Notes: generated by a model not told the origin, from the letters alone. Positions 45,684-54,656 are shown, numbered from the stretch's first letter. The stretch: DNA of 64,000 nt from Caproicibacterium lactatifermentans (GCF_013315815.1 NZ_CP046051.1:1549501-1613500), one strand, 5' to 3'. Numbers and translations: made by a program.

Positions 45684-45712
45684 ATTGTAAACGGATTGCG
45701 AAAAAAGAGCAA
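45684..45712 (-). promoter_or_regulatory. Promoter of proC
   Basis: On the minus strand TTGCTC (45707-45712) and TACAAT (45684-45689) are 17 bp apart. Confidence 0.65.
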
Positions 45713-45794
45713 GTTCCGCCAAAAGTGTCCGGCTGCATTTTTCCCTTCGGTATGCTATAATAAAAATGATTAAACCGCAGGAGGGAAAATTGAT

Positions 45795-46469
45795 TTGTAT
45801 CGCATTTTCATTGTAGAAGACGACGCAATTATTGCGTCCGCTATTGCAAAGCACCTGGAAACATGGGATCTGCAGTGCGCCACTGTACAAGATTTTCAGC
45901 ACGTGACTGAGGCATTTGTCAAGACCGCTCCGCAGCTAGTGCTGATGGATATTTCTCTGCCCTTTTACAACGGCTATCACTGGTGCCAGGAAATTCGGCG
46001 CATTTCCAAAGTGCCGATTATCTTTCTCTCTTCCGCTTCTGACAATATGAATATTGTCATGGCCATGAATATGGGCGGAGATGATTTTATTGCAAAGCCT
46101 TTTGACTTGAATGTGCTGACGGCCAAAATACAGGCTGTACTGCGTCGCACATATGATTTTGGTGCACCGGCAGACCTGATTGAAAACGGTGGCGCTATCC
46201 TGAATCTGTCAGACAGCACGCTGTCCTATCAGGACCAAAAACTTTCCCTAACCAAAAATGAGCTGAAAATCCTGCAGGCACTGATGGAAAAGAAAGGCCG
46301 TGTCGTCCGCCGTGATGACCTGATGACACGCCTATGGGAAACGGACAGCTATGTAGACGAAAATACGCTGACGGTCAACATCAACCGTCTGCGTAAGCAA
46401 CTGGAAAAAATAGGCCTTAAAAACTTTATTCTGACGAAGAAAGGCCTTGGGTATATGGTGACCGTATGA
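45795..46469 (+). CDS. OmpR-family response regulator (BceR-like)
   Basis: The 224-residue protein has a receiver domain with the acidic pair DD near residue 10, phospho-acceptor aspartate in VLMDISLPFYNGY and lysine in AKPFDLNVL. A winged-helix DNA-binding domain follows (TKNELKILQALMEKKGRVV to KGLGYMV). The start is TTG with AGGAGGG nine bases upstream. TATAAT at 45756-45761 lies in a plausible promoter with a poor -35. It overlaps the kinase gene by 4 bp. The downstream transporter identifies it as a BceR-type regulator. Confidence 0.92.
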   Translation: MYRIFIVEDDAIIASAIAKHLETWDLQCATVQDFQHVTEAFVKTAPQLVLMDISLPFYNGYHWCQEIRRISKVPIIFLSSASDNMNIVMAMNMGGDDFIAKPFDLNVLTAKIQAVLRRTYDFGAPADLIENGGAILNLSDSTLSYQDQKLSLTKNELKILQALMEKKGRVVRRDDLMTRLWETDSYVDENTLTVNINRLRKQLEKIGLKNFILTKKGLGYMVTV

Positions 46470-47455
46470 AACTGTTTTTTTCGTATCTGCAAATGCACCA
46501 CAAATCTCTGCTGTTGGTAGAAACCGCGGCACTTATTTTTATCGCTGTGTTCTTTTTGTATAACCTGCCGCTGCAGGCGGTCGGTTATGCTTGTCTGCTG
46601 TCCGCTGTGGCTGGTGCGCTGATTGCACTGGTTGATTTTCTGCATTTCCGCCAGAAGCACTTTTGGCTGCAAAAGTTACAGAAACAGGTTATGTTCGGTC
46701 TGGACATTCTGCCGGAACCGCGCACTTTGATGGAAAAAGATTATCAAGACCTTCTGAAATCCCTGTTTGCCTATATGTCCATGCAGACAACCACATATGA
46801 CCAGAAGCACCGGGATATGCTGGACTACTGCACGCTGTGGGCACACCAGATTAAAACACCGATTTCTGCCATGCACATTCTGCTGCAGTCCGACCAAAGT
46901 GAAGACCATGACGCCCTGTGTGACAGCCTGTTTCACATGGAAGAATACGTTAATATGATTCTATCCTACATTCGTTTGGGCAGTGACAGTACGGACTTTG
47001 TTATCAAATTCTGTTCTTTGGACCGCATTGTCCGCAGTGCTGTGCACAAATACGCCCCGCTGTTTATCCGTCAGAAAATTGCCCTGCATTATCAGCCCAT
47101 CTCCTGCCAGATACTGACCGATGAAAAATGGCTTTCCTTTGTCATTGAACAGGTCTTGTCCAATTCTCTGAAATACACACACGCAGGCTCGGTCAGCATT
47201 TATCTGGAACAGCCCGCTACCCTGGTCATCGCCGACACCGGCATCGGCATTGCACCGGAAGACCTGCCGCGTATCGGGCAGAAAGGCTTTACCGGCTGCA
47301 ACGGCCGCATGGATAAAAAATCGACCGGCATTGGGCTGTACCTATGCCGCTGTGTCCTAAAAAAGCTCTCTCATACGTTTGCCATTACATCAACCGTTGG
47401 GAAAGGCACAACCGTAAAAATCGGCCTTGCAAGCAAAAACCTTCCTATTGAATAA
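46466..47455 (+). CDS. Intramembrane-sensing histidine kinase (BceS-like)
   Basis: The 329-residue kinase has two N-terminal transmembrane helices (residues 15-60) joined by a very short loop, so it has no extracellular sensor domain. The H box is LWAHQIKTPISAMHILL, the N box EQVLSNSLKYTHAGS, and the G boxes IADTGIGIAPED and STGIGLYL. Kinases of this type sense peptide antibiotics through their partner BceAB transporter. Confidence 0.92.
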   Translation: MKLFFSYLQMHHKSLLLVETAALIFIAVFFLYNLPLQAVGYACLLSAVAGALIALVDFLHFRQKHFWLQKLQKQVMFGLDILPEPRTLMEKDYQDLLKSLFAYMSMQTTTYDQKHRDMLDYCTLWAHQIKTPISAMHILLQSDQSEDHDALCDSLFHMEEYVNMILSYIRLGSDSTDFVIKFCSLDRIVRSAVHKYAPLFIRQKIALHYQPISCQILTDEKWLSFVIEQVLSNSLKYTHAGSVSIYLEQPATLVIADTGIGIAPEDLPRIGQKGFTGCNGRMDKKSTGIGLYLCRCVLKKLSHTFAITSTVGKGTTVKIGLASKNLPIE

Positions 47456-47480
47456 ATCTTGCGCTGATATGACAGGCAAT

Positions 47481-47516
47481 CTTACAGGAATGTAAGGTTG
47501 CGGCACAAAGTGTAAG
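47481..47516 (+). promoter_or_regulatory. BceR-type operator upstream of bceAB-like genes
   Basis: CTTACA-GGAA-TGTAAG (47481-47496) is a perfect inverted repeat of the TnACA-N4-TGTAA type bound by BceR-like regulators. A second TGTAAG lies exactly 20 bp further on (47511-47516), preceded by a degenerate CACA. The downstream -10 TATACT (47550-47555) has no recognisable -35, as expected for an activator-dependent promoter. Confidence 0.72.
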
Positions 47517-47588
47517 CTATTTCTATGGCAGCAGTTCCTCCTGTTCTGTTATACTTGGTATATCAACAGAGCAGGAGGAATTTTGATT

Positions 47589-48356
47589 ATGTCATTCTTA
47601 GAAGTCAGCAACCTGAAAAAAATATATACAACCCGCCTGGGTGGCACCCATGTACAGGCACTACGCGACGTCACTTTTTCGGTGGAACGCGGTGAGTATG
47701 TTGCAGTAATGGGTGAAAGCGGCAGTGGTAAAACCACGCTGCTGAATATCCTTGCAGCACTGGACACACCCACTTCTGGCAAGGTTGTGCTGGACGGCAA
47801 AAACACAGCCGAGCTGCGGGAAAGGGAACTTTCCGCCTATCGCCGTGACAATCTCGGCTTTGTGTTCCAGGACTTTAACCTGCTGGACAACTTCAATCTG
47901 CAGGACAATATTTTTCTGCCGCTCGTCCTAGCAGGGAAAAAATATCCGGAAATGAAAAAGCGGCTGGACCCCATTGCAAAGAAACTGGGCATTTCTGACC
48001 TGCTGCAGAAGTTCCCCTATGAAGTTTCCGGCGGTCAGAAACAGCGTGCCGCAGTAGCCCGCGCAATCATCACCAACCCAAAACTGCTGCTAGCTGACGA
48101 GCCGACCGGTGCACTGGACTCCCGCTCCGCCGATTCACTGATGCAGATTTTTGACCACCTAAACGCCAGTGGCCAGACGATTGTGATGGTAACACACAGC
48201 GTGCGTGCCGCAAGCCATGCCCAGCGTGTTCTCTTCATCCGTGACGGCGAAGTGTTCCACCAACTGTACCGTGGTGAACATACCACGGAGGAAATGTTTT
48301 CCCTGATCTCCAACACTGCAACGCTGATTGCAACAGGCGGTGAGAAAAATGGGTAA
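47589..48356 (+). CDS. Peptide-antibiotic ABC transporter ATP-binding protein (BceA-like)
   Basis: The 255-residue ATPase of the MacB/LolD type has Walker A GESGSGKTT, signature VSGGQKQRAAVARAI, Walker B LLLADEPTGALDS and H-loop VTHSVRAA. I chose the ATG ten bases after AGGAGG rather than the nearer TTG. It pairs with the permease that overlaps its end by 8 bp. Confidence 0.93.
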   Translation: MSFLEVSNLKKIYTTRLGGTHVQALRDVTFSVERGEYVAVMGESGSGKTTLLNILAALDTPTSGKVVLDGKNTAELRERELSAYRRDNLGFVFQDFNLLDNFNLQDNIFLPLVLAGKKYPEMKKRLDPIAKKLGISDLLQKFPYEVSGGQKQRAAVARAIITNPKLLLADEPTGALDSRSADSLMQIFDHLNASGQTIVMVTHSVRAASHAQRVLFIRDGEVFHQLYRGEHTTEEMFSLISNTATLIATGGEKNG

Positions 48357-50373
48357 GAATTTCTACATGAAGCTCGGTGCGCAGAATCTGCGTCTAAACA
48401 GTAAATTCTACATTCCGTACTTAGTTGCCAGTTCATTTACCGCGGCGATGTTCTACATTATGTCTTTCCTTGCTAACAACCGCGGCGTTGCAACAATTCA
48501 TAGCACATGTACTATGATGCTGCAGTTTGGCACCGTCATCATCGGCATTTTTTCGGTGATTATCCTATTTTATATCAACAGTTTCCTAATGAAGCGCCGG
48601 CAGAAAGAACTGGGCCTTTACAATGTGCTGGGTATGGAAAAGCGCCATATTGGCCGCATCCTTGGCTGGGAAACCATATATGCGTATCTGATCACCATGG
48701 GCGGCGGCATCGGCGGCGGCATTCTGTTAAGTAAGTTGTTCCTGCTTATCCTCTGCAAAGTGACCAGCCTAAGCAGTTCCATTGAGTTTTATGTTGACCC
48801 AAACAGTATGCTGCTGACTGCCCTGCTTTTCGGTGCTGTTTTCCTTGTGATTTTAATTGTCAATCGTCTGCGTATTCATATTCTGCATCCGGTGGAACTG
48901 CTGCGCGGCGGCAATGTCGGCGAAAAAGAGCCAAAGGCAAACTGGGTGCTGGCAATTATCGGTCTCGTCTTAACCGGCATCGGCTATTATATTGCCCTGA
49001 CAACGGAAAGCCCGATTGCGGCGATTAGCTTGTTCTTCGTTGCGGTCGTTCTTGTCATTATCGGCACCTATTTCCTGTTCACTTCCGGTATTGTTGCCCT
49101 GCTGAAGCTGCTGAAGAAAAATAAAAACTTTTACTATAAGCCCAATCATTTTGTTTCCGTTTCTGGACTAATTTACCGGATGAAGCAGAACGCAGCCGGC
49201 CTTGCCAGCATCTGTGTATTGGCGACCATGGTCATGGTCATGGTTTCCACAACCATTTCCCTGAATATCGGCGCTGACAACTGCATTGCAACACAGTGCC
49301 CGCAGGACTTCTGTCTTTCCATATCAGATGCAAACAACACCGCAGCAGATACTCTGCCGGCCTTTGTAAAAAAGATAGCCACCGAAAAAGGGCTGTCCGT
49401 GAAAAACCAAAGCAGCGGCCGCAGTTTGAACGTCATGGCAAAGGGCACCGCAAACGGAATTTTTAGCTTTACCAGAATTAACGATACCAATATATCCTCC
49501 AGCACTTTCTTCACTTTCCTAACCGAAACCGATTATGACGCCTCATCCGGCAAAAAGCTGAACCTTGCCGATGATGAAGTGGCTGTGCATACCTTTTACG
49601 GCAATCTACCGGACACTTTCCAGCTGAACGGGAAAACGTACCGTGTAAAAACCCGCCTGCAGACCGCTTCCCTCGGCCAAGATATGTCCGCTTTTATAGC
49701 GAATTCTCATACTGTCATTGTAAAAGATGAAAAGGTGCTGAACACGATTTATCAGGCGTACAAAGCCTATATACAGAAAAAACCGAGCGGCAGCCCCAAT
49801 GCCTATGAATATCAGTATCTGCTGAACTTCGACACCGGCGGCACACAGGCGCAACAACTGGCGCTGCTCCATGAGCTGACGGGCAGCATCCCAAGCAATA
49901 TCCGGACGAGCAGCAACGGCTCCATGCGGATTTCTGTACACAGCCGAGCGGATATGACCATATCCTACCGCGATATGTGCGGTGGACTGCTTTTCCTCGG
50001 TATCTTCCTGAGTGTGCTGTTCCTAATGGCCACTGTTCTCATCATTTACTACAAACAGATTTCCGAAGGCTATGACGATGTGGAACGCTTCGGCATCATG
50101 CGCAAAGTTGGAATGAGCACCGCAGAAGTAAAGAAAGCCATTCACAGCCAGGTCCTGATTGTTTTCTTCCTGCCGCTTCTCATTGCATGCATTCACATGG
50201 CTGCGTCCTTCAAGTACATGACAAAGCTGTTGGCGTGCCTGCAGCTGCAAAACGTGCCGCTGTTTGCCACATGTACGCTGTGCACCATTGCGGTTTTTGC
50301 AGCCGTTTATGTTATGGTCTATGCCATTACCACACGTACTTACTATAAAATCGTTTCGCCGCGGCAAAAATAA
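48349..50373 (+). CDS. Peptide-antibiotic ABC transporter permease (BceB-like, FtsX family)
   Basis: The 674-residue permease has about ten transmembrane helices. A large extracellular domain of roughly 210 residues lies between helices 7 and 8 (from NIGADNCIATQ to SRADMTISYRD), the hallmark of BceB. Family FtsX regions occur around KRRQKELGLYNVLGM and near the C-terminus (VERFGIMRKVGMS). BceAB transporters protect lipid II-cycle targets from antibiotics such as bacitracin and also activate the kinase. The substrate cannot be read from sequence. Confidence 0.93.
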   Translation: MGKNFYMKLGAQNLRLNSKFYIPYLVASSFTAAMFYIMSFLANNRGVATIHSTCTMMLQFGTVIIGIFSVIILFYINSFLMKRRQKELGLYNVLGMEKRHIGRILGWETIYAYLITMGGGIGGGILLSKLFLLILCKVTSLSSSIEFYVDPNSMLLTALLFGAVFLVILIVNRLRIHILHPVELLRGGNVGEKEPKANWVLAIIGLVLTGIGYYIALTTESPIAAISLFFVAVVLVIIGTYFLFTSGIVALLKLLKKNKNFYYKPNHFVSVSGLIYRMKQNAAGLASICVLATMVMVMVSTTISLNIGADNCIATQCPQDFCLSISDANNTAADTLPAFVKKIATEKGLSVKNQSSGRSLNVMAKGTANGIFSFTRINDTNISSSTFFTFLTETDYDASSGKKLNLADDEVAVHTFYGNLPDTFQLNGKTYRVKTRLQTASLGQDMSAFIANSHTVIVKDEKVLNTIYQAYKAYIQKKPSGSPNAYEYQYLLNFDTGGTQAQQLALLHELTGSIPSNIRTSSNGSMRISVHSRADMTISYRDMCGGLLFLGIFLSVLFLMATVLIIYYKQISEGYDDVERFGIMRKVGMSTAEVKKAIHSQVLIVFFLPLLIACIHMAASFKYMTKLLACLQLQNVPLFATCTLCTIAVFAAVYVMVYAITTRTYYKIVSPRQK

Positions 50374-50405
50374 GATTATAACTTTTTTCTCCTACTGCTC
50401 CATAT

Positions 50406-50447
50406 AAAAAAGTCCTCTGTCATTTCTGGCAGGGGACTTTCATTTTA
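50406..50447. terminator. Bidirectional terminator between bceB-like gene and coaX
   Basis: AAAGTCC with GGGACTTT plus an inner CTGTCA/TGGCAG stem, T-rich on both sides, lies between convergent genes. Confidence 0.78.
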
Positions 50448-51266
50448 TCCTTTTTTTTGCGGCACACGCTTTTCCGCCGCACCACGCCGCGGTTCCGGTT
50501 TTCTGCTGTTTTTCTGGTACAGCAGCAATAGTCCCTGCAGCATAAGGGTATCATCCAAAATAATCTTATGCTTACACTCTGCGATAATAATCGGTGCCAC
50601 ACCGCCGGTGGCCACTACGGTTGCCTTCGTGCCGATTTCCTCCTCGGCACGGTCAATCAGACCGTCAACCATGGCTGCATGGCCATACACTGCACCAGAA
50701 CGCATACAGTCCTTTGTATTATTGCCGATAAGTTTCGACGGTGCCTCCAAGTCCACATGGGAAAGCTGGCTCGCATGGTTTGCCAGCGCATTCATGGAAA
50801 TGACCGGTCCGGGAATAATCATGCCGCCGATGTAGTTGCCCTTTTTGTCAATGACCGAAAGCGTTGTGGCGGTACCCATATCAAACACAAAAATTGGTTT
50901 GGGGTACTTTGCACTTGCGGCCACCGCGTCCACAACCAAGTCAGCACCCAGTGCGGCTGGATTTTCCATCAGGATATTAAGTCCTGTTTTCAGCCCGGAG
51001 CTAACAATGAGTGCCGTTTTGCCGGTTACCAGACAAATTGCCTGCTGCAGCGGCAGCGAAAGCGGCGGCACTACTGAGGAGATGATTGCACCTTCAATCG
51101 CGTGCCGGTCCACTCCATGCAGAGAAAACAGGCTGCGAATCATCAGTGCATATTCATCGCTGGTCTTTTTTACGTCGGTCGAAAGCCTAGCTGTAAAATA
51201 GGTTCTTTTGCTATCCAAACACCCTAATACAATATTGGTGTTTCCTACATCGATTGCAATAATCAT
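50445..51266 (-). CDS. coaX: Type III pantothenate kinase
   Basis: It performs the first step of coenzyme A synthesis and is not inhibited by CoA. The 273-residue ASKHA-fold protein has the phosphate loop IIAIDVGNTNIVLG, the DMGTATTLSVID strand, PGPVISMNAL and GVAPIII. The start at MIIAIDVG is supported by family alignment. A charged tail (PEPRRGAAEKRVPQKKG) exceeds the family length. It lies 89 bp after the ECF S-component gene on the same strand. Confidence 0.94.
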   Translation of the reverse strand: MIIAIDVGNTNIVLGCLDSKRTYFTARLSTDVKKTSDEYALMIRSLFSLHGVDRHAIEGAIISSVVPPLSLPLQQAICLVTGKTALIVSSGLKTGLNILMENPAALGADLVVDAVAASAKYPKPIFVFDMGTATTLSVIDKKGNYIGGMIIPGPVISMNALANHASQLSHVDLEAPSKLIGNNTKDCMRSGAVYGHAAMVDGLIDRAEEEIGTKATVVATGGVAPIIIAECKHKIILDDTLMLQGLLLLYQKNSRKPEPRRGAAEKRVPQKKG

Positions 51267-51287
51267 GAAAATGCAGCCTTTCTTTTT

Positions 51288-51330
51288 GCAAAAAGCGCAC
51301 ACGAGAAACCCTGCCCGCCGTGCGCTTCTT
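51288..51330 (-). terminator. Intercistronic terminator between the ECF S component gene and coaX
   Basis: On the minus strand AAGCGCAC pairs with GTGTGCGCTT around a 17-base loop, followed by TTTGC. It probably lowers coaX expression relative to the transporter gene. Confidence 0.6.
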
Positions 51331-51355
51331 TACCTTTATTGGATATTTTTTCTAT

Positions 51356-52027
51356 TCAAGTATTCTTTCCAGCAGCTGGCGTGTTGCCGTGCCTGCCAGA
51401 GGACTGGGTAAACCGAAGCAGCACTTTACCCAGTGCCGCTACCAAAATGCCCGCGGCAATCGCTTCAATGACGCCGTTAAAACTGACAACACCCATAATA
51501 ATGCCCGGAACTGCTTCCGGTGCAATGCCCTTTGCCGCCGCATAAGCGTCACGGAACAGGAAATAAATAAGCCCCATAACAAATACGGTATTGGTCAGTG
51601 CACCAACTACGCCGCTGACCGCCAGCGACGCCACATGCTTGTCCCGTCCTTTCAGCATCTTTTCCATGCCGCAGTACACGTAATACGGGAAAATGCCAAC
51701 CAGAATACGAGGCAAGAAGCAGATGAGCAGTGCCACTGGTGTGCCGTGGGTCGTGCCCGGCAGCGGAATAAACGGTGAAAATGTAAAGGAGGTAATCGCT
51801 GGCATAAAGGTATTATTGATTAAACTGGTCATACCAAAAAGGGCACCCAAAAAAGCGCCATACCGCGGCCCTAACAGGATAGAACCCAATATGACTGGGA
51901 TGTGTATAATGGTCAGTTTAATAAACGGCAGCGGGATAAATCCCAGCGGCGTCAAGCCCATAACCAGCGTAATCGCCGCAAAAAGGGCCGCCAACACAAA
52001 TTTGTAGTACTTTGCATTTTTCTTCAT
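51356..52027 (-). CDS. ECF transporter S component, probably pantothenate-specific
   Basis: The 223-residue protein has six hydrophobic helices and an Ala-rich first helix (YKFVLAALFAAITLVMGL), the EcfT-docking feature of S components. No ATPase is next to it, so it should use the EcfA1A2T module at 14.5-17.0 kb. Pantothenate specificity (PanT type) is inferred from its position between coaX and coaBC. Other vitamins remain possible. Confidence 0.82.
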   Translation of the reverse strand: MKKNAKYYKFVLAALFAAITLVMGLTPLGFIPLPFIKLTIIHIPVILGSILLGPRYGAFLGALFGMTSLINNTFMPAITSFTFSPFIPLPGTTHGTPVALLICFLPRILVGIFPYYVYCGMEKMLKGRDKHVASLAVSGVVGALTNTVFVMGLIYFLFRDAYAAAKGIAPEAVPGIIMGVVSFNGVIEAIAAGILVAALGKVLLRFTQSSGRHGNTPAAGKNT

Positions 52028-52262
52028 TCTGAATAAAAACCTCCTGCTACCGCTCTTCTTTCAGATGCAGTGCAATATTTTAAGACAGGTTACATTATAC
52101 CAGAAAGTCCGCTAAAATCAAGCGTTTTCGGCATATTTGTTACAAAAATCACAATATGCAGTTGCATTTCTGTCTGGTCTTCCTGTATAATAACAGAAGC
52201 AGACAAAACAAGATTTTTCGTGCTGCAAACGCATTCTGTGTAAAGAAAGAAGTCATTGAAAA
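52028..52262. promoter_or_regulatory. Divergent promoters of the ECF S gene-coaX unit and coaBC
   Basis: On the minus strand TTGATT (52116-52121) and TATAAT (52094-52099), 16-bp spacer, serve the S component gene. On the plus strand TTGCAT (52162-52167) and TATAAT (52186-52191), 18-bp spacer, serve coaBC. No riboswitch-like structure is apparent. Confidence 0.65.
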
Positions 52263-53465
52263 ATGCTGTTACAGAATAAAACCATCCTGCTGGGCGTAAC
52301 CGGCAGCATTGCAGCCTACAAGGCCGCCGCCCTTGCCAGCCGCCTGACACAACAGGGCGCCTGTGTACACACACTGCTGACGAAAAACGGCGCGCAGTTC
52401 GTCACGCCGGTCACCTTTGAGGGTGTCACCGGACAAAAATGCGTGGTGGACACCTTCGACCGCACCTTTCAGTATAGTGTAGAGCACGTGGCATTGGCAA
52501 AACAGGCAGATTTGGTCCTCATTGCTCCAGCCACCGCAAACAGTATTGCCAAACTGGCAAACGGCCTTGCTGATGATATGCTGACAACAACCGTGCTGGC
52601 CTGCCGCTGTCCTAAAATGATTGCACCGGCCATGAATACCGGTATGTATGAAAATCCTGTGACACAGGACAACCTGCAAAATCTGCGCCACTATGGCTGG
52701 ACTGTCATAGAGCCCGCCTGCGGGCGGCTGGCCTGCGGTGACACTGGCGCCGGGAAATTTCCGGAGCCGGCGGACATTTTGGAGGAAGTTCTGCAGGTGC
52801 TAGCCGAAGAAAAGGACATGGCAGGTGTGCGCGTATTGGTGACCGCCGGCCCGACACAGGAGCCGCTGGACCCTGTCCGTTTTCTGACAAATCATTCCAC
52901 TGGAAAAATGGGATACGAGCTGGCGCGGAATGCCTCCCGCCGCGGCGCCGAAGTAACACTGGTAACGGGTCCCACAAACCTGACACCGCCGCCGTTTGTC
53001 AAAACGGTTTCGGTGCGCTCTGCTGCGGAAATGTTTGATGCCGTGACAGCCGCCGCCCCGCGGCAGGATATGCTGGCGTTTGCCGCGGCGGTCGCAGACT
53101 ATCGGCCCGCAAAAACAGCTGCTGATAAAATTAAAAAAAATGGCAGCGACCTGACTTCTCTGCCGCTGTGCGCCACACAGGATATTCTGCAGTATGTCGG
53201 TGTGCATCGTCGGCCCGGTCAGCTTCTGTGCGGGTTTTCCATGGAAACGCGTGATTTGGTGGAAAATTCCCGCAAAAAGCTCGACAAAAAGCATGCGGAC
53301 TTAATTGCCGCAAATAATTTAAAGGTTTCCGGCGCCGGTTTTGGCACTGACACCAATGTAATGACACTCATTACCCGCGAATTTACAGAAGAGCTGCCGC
53401 TTTTGAGCAAATATGAAACGGCCGGCAGAATCTGGTCCACTCTTCTGCAAATGCGCTGCACATAA
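52263..53465 (+). CDS. coaBC: Bifunctional phosphopantothenoylcysteine decarboxylase/phosphopantothenate-cysteine ligase
   Basis: It performs two consecutive steps of CoA synthesis. Residues 1-180 form the flavin-dependent CoaC domain (LLGVTGSIAAYKA, APATANSIAKLANGLADD, APAMNTGMYENP). Residues 185-400 form the CoaB ligase (VLVTAGPTQEPLDPVRFLTNHSTGKMG, AAVADYRP, KKHADLIAANN). The ribosome site is weak (AAAGAAAG). It is divergent from coaX and its transporter gene, giving a compact CoA supply locus. Confidence 0.96.
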   Translation: MLLQNKTILLGVTGSIAAYKAAALASRLTQQGACVHTLLTKNGAQFVTPVTFEGVTGQKCVVDTFDRTFQYSVEHVALAKQADLVLIAPATANSIAKLANGLADDMLTTTVLACRCPKMIAPAMNTGMYENPVTQDNLQNLRHYGWTVIEPACGRLACGDTGAGKFPEPADILEEVLQVLAEEKDMAGVRVLVTAGPTQEPLDPVRFLTNHSTGKMGYELARNASRRGAEVTLVTGPTNLTPPPFVKTVSVRSAAEMFDAVTAAAPRQDMLAFAAAVADYRPAKTAADKIKKNGSDLTSLPLCATQDILQYVGVHRRPGQLLCGFSMETRDLVENSRKKLDKKHADLIAANNLKVSGAGFGTDTNVMTLITREFTEELPLLSKYETAGRIWSTLLQMRCT

Positions 53466-53521
53466 AAGCAGCTTTCCCGTACAGACTATTGCCATACCCA
53501 AAATAAAAGAGGTGTGTGACA

Positions 53522-53851
53522 ATGACAAAACTGCAATGCTCTGTCTGCGACTGCAGCAACAACAGTGATAACTGCTGCTGCCGCCCTGACATCATGGTCA
53601 GCGGCAAATGTGCCTGCGGCCACGAACAAACCAGCTGTGCCGATTTTGAAAAGAAGGACAGCTCCGGCAGTGCGCAGAACAGCCGCGGCTGCTCTATCCC
53701 CAACCCTCAGATGCACGTTCGCTGTGAAGCTGAAAAGTGCGTTTACAACCAGCACGGTGACTGCTCTGCTGAGAATGTAGATGTCAGCAGCTGCGACAGC
53801 CAGACAACCTGCAAATCTGATACAGAGTGCAAAACTTTCAAAATGAAATAA
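53522..53851 (+). CDS. Cysteine-rich DUF1540-type protein
   Basis: The 109-residue protein has 16 cysteines. The C-terminal half (VRCEAEKCVYN to CKTF) fits the DUF1540 pattern of paired CxxxxC and CxxxxxC motifs, probably a small metal-binding domain. The N-terminal half (LQCSVCDC, NCCCRP, KCACGH, SC) looks like a second, denser Cys cluster. It suggests a metallothionein-like zinc or copper sink, though no function is established. The start ATG has AGAGGTG seven bases before it. The upstream in-frame GTG is too close to that site. Confidence 0.8.
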   Translation: MTKLQCSVCDCSNNSDNCCCRPDIMVSGKCACGHEQTSCADFEKKDSSGSAQNSRGCSIPNPQMHVRCEAEKCVYNQHGDCSAENVDVSSCDSQTTCKSDTECKTFKMK

Positions 53852-53862
53852 GCCGAACAATC

Positions 53863-53919
53863 CTTCAAAAAGGCGGTTCTTCCTGTGCTTTCCGTATAGG
53901 GCGAACCGTCTTTTTTTAT
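53863..53919. terminator. Bidirectional terminator between DUF1540 gene and sirtuin gene
   Basis: AAGGCGGTTC pairs with GAACCGTCTT around a long loop, with T runs on both strands, between convergent genes. Confidence 0.82.
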
Positions 53920-53936
53920 TGCCGTAAAATGATATT

Positions 53937-54656
53937 TTACGCGTGCAGCTGGGATAGGACCTTTCCCACAGACGCGTGAATGACCAAATTGGCTGCCTTA
54001 TCCGCATCTGTTTTGGATTTATTGATAAGCACCAGCCGGTCGCCCCTATAATAACGGATAAGTCCCGCCGCTGGATACACAACCAGAGAAGTGCCGGCAA
54101 TAATCAGCATATCCGCCTGCATAATGGCCTGTACAGCACCCTCAATGACTGCTTCATTTAAAGATTCCTCATACAAAACCACATCCGGTTTAATGACACC
54201 GCCGCAGGAGCAGTGTGGTACACCGCTGCTGTGCAGCATCGTTTCAACCGAACAGCCTTTATGGCAGCGCTGACAGTAGTTGCGCAGCACGCTTCCATGC
54301 AGTTCAAAAACGTTTTTGCTGCCGGCAGCCTGATGCAGACCATCGATATTTTGTGTAACGACCGCAGAAAGCTTTCCTGCCCTTTCCAGCTCGGCCAGCT
54401 TTTTGTGTGCCGCGTTCGGCTGTGCATTCGGGTACAGCATTTTATCGCGATAAAAATCAAAGAATTCTTCCGGATGCCGTTCAAAAAAAGTATGGCTCAG
54501 CATGGTTTCCGGCGGATATTTGTATTTCTGCTGGTACAATCCGTCCGTACTGCGAAAGTCCGGAATACCGCTTTCAGTAGAGACACCTGCTCCGCCAAAA
54601 AAGACAACCCGGCTGCTTTTGTCCAGCATTTCCTGCAATGCTTTCACTGAATCCAT
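53937..54656 (-). CDS. NAD-dependent protein deacylase, sirtuin family (CobB/SrtN-like)
   Basis: It removes acyl groups from lysine using NAD. The 239-residue class U/III-type sirtuin has the NAD loop GGAGVSTESGIPDFRS, TQNIDGLHQ, the catalytic histidine in ELHGSVLR and a zinc site CQRC...CSCGG. The neighbouring acyl-CoA dehydrogenase makes crotonyl- or butyryl-lysine plausible substrates, but that is inference. Confidence 0.94.
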   Translation of the reverse strand: MDSVKALQEMLDKSSRVVFFGGAGVSTESGIPDFRSTDGLYQQKYKYPPETMLSHTFFERHPEEFFDFYRDKMLYPNAQPNAAHKKLAELERAGKLSAVVTQNIDGLHQAAGSKNVFELHGSVLRNYCQRCHKGCSVETMLHSSGVPHCSCGGVIKPDVVLYEESLNEAVIEGAVQAIMQADMLIIAGTSLVVYPAAGLIRYYRGDRLVLINKSKTDADKAANLVIHASVGKVLSQLHA

